Both the position numbers and the translations under genes were made by a program. From the NCBI GenBank assembly GCA_028023455.1, contig JAQFVV010000277.1:498001-562000 (forward strand): a DNA stretch of 64,000 nt, read 5' to 3'. Positions 59,210-64,000 of the stretch are shown in pieces. This stretch comes from Epiperipatus broadwayi (lineage: Eukaryota; Onychophora; Udeonychophora; Euonychophora; Peripatidae). The notes below the pieces were generated by a model that had not been told where the DNA came from, searched no databases, and was given only the letters and a program-made list of their open reading frames with translations. Position 1 is the stretch's first letter. Every line of letters starts with the position of its first letter.

Positions 59210-59410
59210 TTCTCTTTCAACCTCTTCTTGTTAATCTTAGCATACTTCTTTCCATTCTTTTTTGAATGATCTGAGGTCATTTATAGTGATATTTTGTTAT
59301 ATGTCCAACTCTCAGATCCATATATAAGAATTGGTAAAACATATTTTCAAACATATAAATATACTTCATTTTAATTTTAAGTTATTTCTATCAAAAACAT
59401 TTGGGTTGTT
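59210..59410 (-). pseudogene. Very diverged RTE-type LINE fragment
   Basis: On the minus strand 'TTTGATAGAAATAACTTAAA' (FDRNNLK) is followed by sequence matching CLKxxFTN, the WIREL/GSETW region and the MERCMLGVTRR region. Alignment is colinear with the better copies but full of mutations. Confidence 0.55.
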
Positions 59411-59764
59411 TAACTGAGAATCTACAATCAAAAATTATGACATAAGAATGGAACTTTTATGAAGTTCCAAATGCATTTCTTTTTTCAGATCCAACCATAA
59501 AATTAGATGAATCTGATCCATTTGGATTTTACTCTCAACAAATTTAGGAAGATATATGGTTACTGCTCTCATCTGCTTCATAAATAGAATTTAACAGTCT
59601 ATTACCTATGTAGATGTGGTTAAACACAAACCATGAATCACACAGTCAATGATTATTGAATCTACAAATACAATGGTGAATTGATAGTTGAAGGATTTAT
59701 AGTGATTCTATATTCTGATTGGAATCGCTATAAATTCTTTATGATATTTTTTACCCCTTGCAAA
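59411..59764. other. AT-rich spacer
   Basis: Nothing recognised. Confidence 0.3.
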
Positions 59765-60847
59765 ACCAAAACTCTTTGTTCTTCTATTTTTTTCAATTTT
59801 TTTTTTTGTTGTGGTGGTGACGGGGGAGAAAAAAACGTCCCACACCCCCGCAACCCCTTCTTTTTCGCCATCTTTATCTCTATCTGATAAAAATAATTTT
59901 TTTTCTCAATATATTTTTTTGTTTTTTATTGAATTTTTTTGTAAATGGGACTTTAAATTTTTTTTTTTTTTTTTTTTTTTCTTATTATATTTTTTAAAAA
60001 ATATTTTATAAATATTGGAAAAATTTAATAAGGATTTTTTGTGAGTTTTTTTGTTGGTTGTGGGTGTTTTTTTCTGCTTTCCTTTTTTTAAATTTCTTGA
60101 GGGTGTTTGAGTTTATAATTTTTTTTTATTATTTTTTTTTTTTTATATTTTTTTAAATTTTTTTATTTTATATATAATAATAAATAATAAAATATTTTAA
60201 ATATTAATATATTTAAATTATTTAAAAGAATTTATAAATTTTGGGATTTTGTATATATTTTTATATATTTATAATTTTTTATAAATTTATATATTTTTAT
60301 TTATTTAAAATATTATATATTTTAAAAATAAAATATATTTTTTATATTTAATAAATTTAATATAATATAATAAATAAAAATAAAATATTTAAAATAATAT
60401 AAAATATATAATTAAATGAAGAGAAAATAGGGGGGGGGTGGGGTAGTGGTGGGGGGGGGGGTGGGTGGTTGTTTGGGGGTGGAGGTAGTTTGTTATGTGG
60501 GTATTTTTGAGGTGTGGTTTGGTGTGGGGGAGGATTTAGGTTTGATGGATGTGTGATTGTTGTGGTTTTGTGGGTTTTTTTTAGGTTGTTTGTGTATTTT
60601 TTGTTATTTTGTTTTTTTTTTTTTTTTGTTGTGTTTTTTCCCTTTTTTATTTCTTTTTTTATTTTTTTTTAAAATTATTTTATTTTTTTATAATAATTTT
60701 TATATTATTTTATTATTTATTGGATTATTTTTTTTTTTTCTCTTTTTTTTATTTTTTTCTTTTTTTTTTTTAAATTAATTATTTTTATAAATTTTTTTTT
60801 AGTTTGTTTTTTCCTTTCTATTTTTTAATATTAAATAATTATTTTTT

Positions 60848-60890
<43 letters not shown>
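59765..60890. repeat. Low-complexity T/G homopolymer block nearly lacking C
   Basis: About 1.1 kb of long T runs (up to about 40), A/T-only stretches (60160-60420) and G runs (60430-60500). C is almost absent on the plus strand between about 60000 and 60600. Frames here (59681-60011, 60557-60778) are Phe/Leu-rich artefacts. It may be real simple sequence or a sequencing or assembly fault. Confidence 0.85.
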
Positions 60891-60895
<5 letters not shown>

Positions 60896-61137
60896 AAATT
60901 AAAATTATCTAAAAAAAATATCTACGATAAATAAATTATTTTCTCTCTTTTTCTTGACGTGAGAACTTCATTTATTTCAATGTTATTTTTTTAAATAAAA
61001 ATTATAAAGAGAAAAGAACAACAAAAAAAAAATATTTAGTATGTCTGTGTGTTAAATTTTTTACTTGAAAACTTTATATGCAATACGATATTAAAGTCCA
61101 AAGTATAATCCTTAACGATCACCAGGGGCACTGCTCT
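60891..61137. other. AT-rich spacer
   Basis: Nothing recognised. Confidence 0.3.
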
Positions 61138-61265
61138 GCGTTATTTAGTGAAGTGATAATGTATCAGACTCTAGAGCATTAGATCCTCGTATTTCAGTTC
61201 AGACCCTTCTGGCGCTCAAAGTTTTTTGAACTCCTGAGAAATAAAGCTATGCTATTATTTCTTTT
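61138..61265 (+). repeat. Family C SINE
   Basis: The head 'TTTAGTGAAGTGATAATGTA' is followed by 'TCAGACTCTAGAGCATTAGA', a B-box-like 'TTCAGTTCAGACCC' and 'CTCCTGAGAAATAAAGC', then a T-rich tail. Confidence 0.65.
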
Positions 61266-61473
61266 TTTTATTTTACCAGTAGCGGTTTACTACAAAATAA
61301 TTTATTCAAATCTCTCAGTCCTCGGAGCTCCGTGGCAAACTGTAATTAGCCCCTTACATCATCAAGAAGCACGTATTAACAATATAATCCTATTCATCCA
61401 TTAAATATTTATTACAAACTACAATAAATAATTTTCTCTCATAATCTATACTTGTAATGCTGTTTCATAAATT

Positions 61474-61503
61474 TATTACTCTCTCTCTCTCCCCCCCCCC
61501 CCG
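61474..61503 (+). repeat. (CT)n-(C)n tract
   Basis: About eight CT units run into a C run of about 13. Confidence 0.95.
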
Positions 61504-61885
61504 TGTTTATAATTGCGATAGAATTAAAATAAACAGGATAATTTATCAACCGTCATGATAAAACTCCGACAGCTTGCTAACAGCAGATCATAAACGCTTT
61601 TTCCTAATAATTTAAACCTCCACTTAAAGCTTTCATTTAATTAAATGAATGGCATTATGTTATTACTTTTTAATATTATTAGGATTGCAATTTTATCTAC
61701 TTCCCTTTTTTTATTTTTTTATCATTAAATAAAATTTTTAATAAAAGAATATTAACACAACGCTAACACAAAAGTTTGGATTTATAAAAGTATAATTATA
61801 TATATTTGCTTTATAATGATTTTTTCCAGTGATAGGTGGCGCTGTTAATAGTTTATGTTAAATATTGAGTGGTATCAATATTCTG
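61504..61885. other. AT-rich spacer
   Basis: Nothing recognised except a short 'GTGATAGGTGGCGCTGTTAA' near 61831 that resembles motifs at the ends of some DNA transposons. Confidence 0.3.
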
Positions 61886-61887
61886 TA

Positions 61888-61990
61888 TTGTTTAGTGCAG
61901 TGCTAAAAAGCCATGATCGAATCTTAACCCTATCACTTTATGCGCTTGAATGTCACGTGATCCCCCAAATGACAAACTATTCAATTATTA
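61888..61990 (+). repeat. Family C SINE
   Basis: 'TTTAGTGCAGTGCTAAAAAG', 'GATCGAATCTTAACCCTATC' and 'CGCTTGAATGTCACGTGATC' follow the family layout. Confidence 0.65.
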
Positions 61991-62227
61991 ATACAGGTAC
62001 TAGGTAACTAACTTTCCAGTAGCTAAATCAGCAGCTAAAGCAATCAACATTATAAACATTCCTCTTACTAAAGTTATTAAGATTCTATTATAGCTTATTT
62101 TTAACAAATTTAAATAAGCACAAGTATGTAGGGCCATGATTTCAAAAGTTTGACTTTCTTGCCAGCTGTGCTAAGATCTAGTCATGATTTTTTACAATTC
62201 AATAATAACTATTAATTTTGAAACTGT

Positions 62228-62365
62228 TTTGCATAACTTAGCATAGTTAGTAGAGTATTAGAACCTGGAAGATAAGATAATCAGGTTGATTCCCATTCTG
62301 AAACTTCCAGTGCTCAGATTTTCTATGAACTCTAGAATTGTGAAGCCATTCTGTCATTTATTTTT
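62228..62365 (+). repeat. Family C SINE
   Basis: 'TTAGCATAGTTAGTAGAGTA' and 'AATCAGGTTGATTCCCATTC' give tRNA-like A and B regions. It continues 'TGCTCAGATTTTCTATGAAC'. Confidence 0.6.
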
Positions 62366-62600
62366 ATTCTGGAACTAATATTCTGTAAACTTATTTAATA
62401 AGGCCAATGCCGTAAGGCCGTTTCAAATTTTAATGACTCAGATTTTATTATTTTAGCACCAATTATCATTTACTTAAATAAAATGTTTACTTTAATTTGC
62501 AAATACACATATTTATGATTAAATAAATAGAAATATTTATATATATATATTAAATGCTTTTAATTACTATGCACTAAAAAGCAAAAAAATAATTATTTCT

Positions 62601-62787
62601 TCAACCACAATTGTGGTTTTTAGATTTAACTTGAAATATAAGTGTCGGGACAGAGGAAGTCGAGAAATTAATTAAGTCAATCCCTTATTATTAAAAATTG
62701 GGATTGACTTAATTAATTTCTGGATCCTCCATCTATGCTTTTATTTTAAGTTAAATCTAAAAATTCTAATTGTGATTTAATAACATT
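62601..62787. repeat. Palindromic MITE-like element
   Basis: The arms 'GGTTTTTAGATTTAACTTGA' and 'TTAAGTTAAATCTAAAAATT', and inner arms 'AATTAATTAAGTCAATCCC' and 'GGGATTGACTTAATTAATTT', give about 85-bp inverted arms around a loop of less than 20 bp. No relative was seen elsewhere in the window. Confidence 0.8.
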
Positions 62788-63897
62788 TTCATGAATTAAT
62801 GTAGAAATTTGCAAATATCGTTGTCAATAGCATCTTAATAAGAATCCCAAATCATGGAAATTGGTATCATTTTCATTTGGTAAAAATGGTTGTGTGATAA
62901 TGTAATGCGAGACAAAGATGATGTCAGAAGATTTTCATCAGCTTCTAAAAGGAAAACATATTAAATGTCATTCTTTAATTATACTATTAAATATATATGG
63001 TATTTCAAAAATATAAATTTTTGCATTTAACTTAATGATATACCAAAACATGAAAAAAAAAAAGAAATTTTCTTTTGATGTGTTAAAAGAAACGATTTGA
63101 AAATTATTTGTGAACATTTTGTGTTTGTATGCAAATTGTGCTCTTCTAAATCACAAAGAGAGTCTTTATTGAAAGTTTATGATGTAATTTTGCTTCTAAT
63201 TATATCTTGAATTGTTTTAACATATAGAATTAATTGTTAAATGTCTTTAGAAAACATCTAATTTCATTTAAACTTTTTAAATACATTCAGTGGTTAGCAA
63301 GTAGTTTAGTATTAAACTCAACATTTTGAGTAGTAGTATTTTCCTCTTTCAAATATTGGTGGCTTGACCAATGACAGTATTAGCATGGTAATCACATATA
63401 GATTTGTGAATATTAAATTTATGGTGATGTTCTAATCAATTAGTACTCAGCAGAATAACCTAATTCTCCTATGATACATGTAAAAAAATTTTGGTGGTGC
63501 ACACGTAATGATTTTATTATTAATCCATATTTAATTAAAATTATTTATTAATAATTATTATGAAATTTTGAATTTATTTGAGAGAAATGAACAAAAATTG
63601 ATTTTCCTTGGTGTAATTCTGTTTTATAGTAGATACATATCTCTTATTCCATCTGCAATTATGCATGCATTTATATGTATGATGCTAACTAGCATATACC
63701 GCACTGCATGGCAAAACAAGTGGCTAGTGCATTATTCCTGCATAATTGTACCAGACATAGTGCAGAAACAGTTATTACAATATGGATGCATTTTAAATTG
63801 ATTATTATATTTATAACCATAAAGAATTAAAAAAATTTTTTTTTACAAAGCAATTTTTCTCAGTATTTATTTTTTAGAATTCCTTTTTACTTAACAT
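62788..63897. other. AT-rich spacer
   Basis: No feature recognised. The 77-codon frame at 63568-63801 has no domain that I can name. Confidence 0.3.
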
Positions 63898-64000
63898 GGC
63901 AATGTAAGTAATATTTACTAAGGCACTAAACCTAAAGTATGTGCAGTTGAAAATGCGAAGGTAGGGACCTTTACATGTCTTAACCACAAGCTTACGCATT
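63898..64000 (+). repeat. Family G end, cut by the window edge
   Basis: 'GTAATATTTACTAAGGCACT' and 'AAGGTAGGGACCTTTACATG' with 'TTAACCACAAGCTTACGC' match the element at 11703-12112. The rest lies beyond the window. Confidence 0.7.

Noticed and set aside
60557-60778. A 73-codon Phe/Leu-rich frame resembling a membrane protein
   Set aside because: It is a translation of poly-T with almost no other information.

Overview
This window reads as repeat-filled, very AT-rich (about 70% A+T by eye) DNA from a metazoan nuclear genome, most likely an invertebrate. The reasons are the absence of any bacterial-style gene packing, long stretches with stops in all frames, abundant (TA)n, (ATCT)n and (CAT)n microsatellites, several tRNA-related SINE families, non-LTR retrotransposon remains of at least three lineages, a Penelope-like fragment and relics of Merlin, mariner and possibly hAT DNA transposons. 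I cannot name the species from the sequence alone. I found no intact host protein-coding gene; every protein homology I recognise belongs to a decayed mobile element.

Layout. 1-3600: unique-looking AT-rich DNA with family B and H SINE-like copies and a direct duplication at 2003-2623. 3612-5787: a long-armed inverted-repeat element whose right arm is split by a miniature LTR retroelement (two LTRs, about 270 bp internal). 5.8-9.6 kb: an RTE-type LINE 3' end (minus strand), a 145-bp tandem duplication and a 570-bp palindromic element (family A). 9.86-11.26 kb: two minisatellites, the second about 980 bp with a G-rich 28-bp unit. 11.4-12.1 kb: family G element with about 110-bp inverted ends. 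12.3-19.5 kb: AT-rich DNA with a possible coding relic and more family A. 19.6-25.2 kb: RTE 3' fragments, a Merlin transposase relic, a mariner relic, a truncated tRNA-Gly-like sequence and a family A palindrome. 25-31 kb: SINE families B, C, H and I. 31,083-32,655: 3.4 nearly identical 460-bp tandem copies of family B. 34.4-39 kb: a second mariner relic, two RTE 3' ends (opposite strands) and family C SINEs. 41-45 kb: a possible hAT remnant, palindromic family D elements, a 460-bp (ATCT)n tract, and family G and A copies. 45-51.9 kb: the least repetitive stretch, holding a cluster of four hairpins at 47,193-47,377. 51.9-54.4 kb: two LINE fragments of different lineages lying tail to tail on a shared microsatellite. 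55.6-58.45 kb: the most complete element, an RTE-type LINE on the minus strand with endonuclease and reverse transcriptase domains broken by frameshifts and stops. 58.84-59.15 kb: a Penelope-like fragment. 59.77-60.89 kb: an odd T/G homopolymer block almost without C. 60.9-64 kb: family C SINEs, a palindromic element and a family G end cut by the window edge.

The genes do not form a pathway. The history is one of repeated insertion, nesting and tandem growth of transposable elements. The non-autonomous families (A, B, C, D, G, I) presumably relied on enzymes encoded elsewhere; which autonomous partner moved which family cannot be decided from this window.
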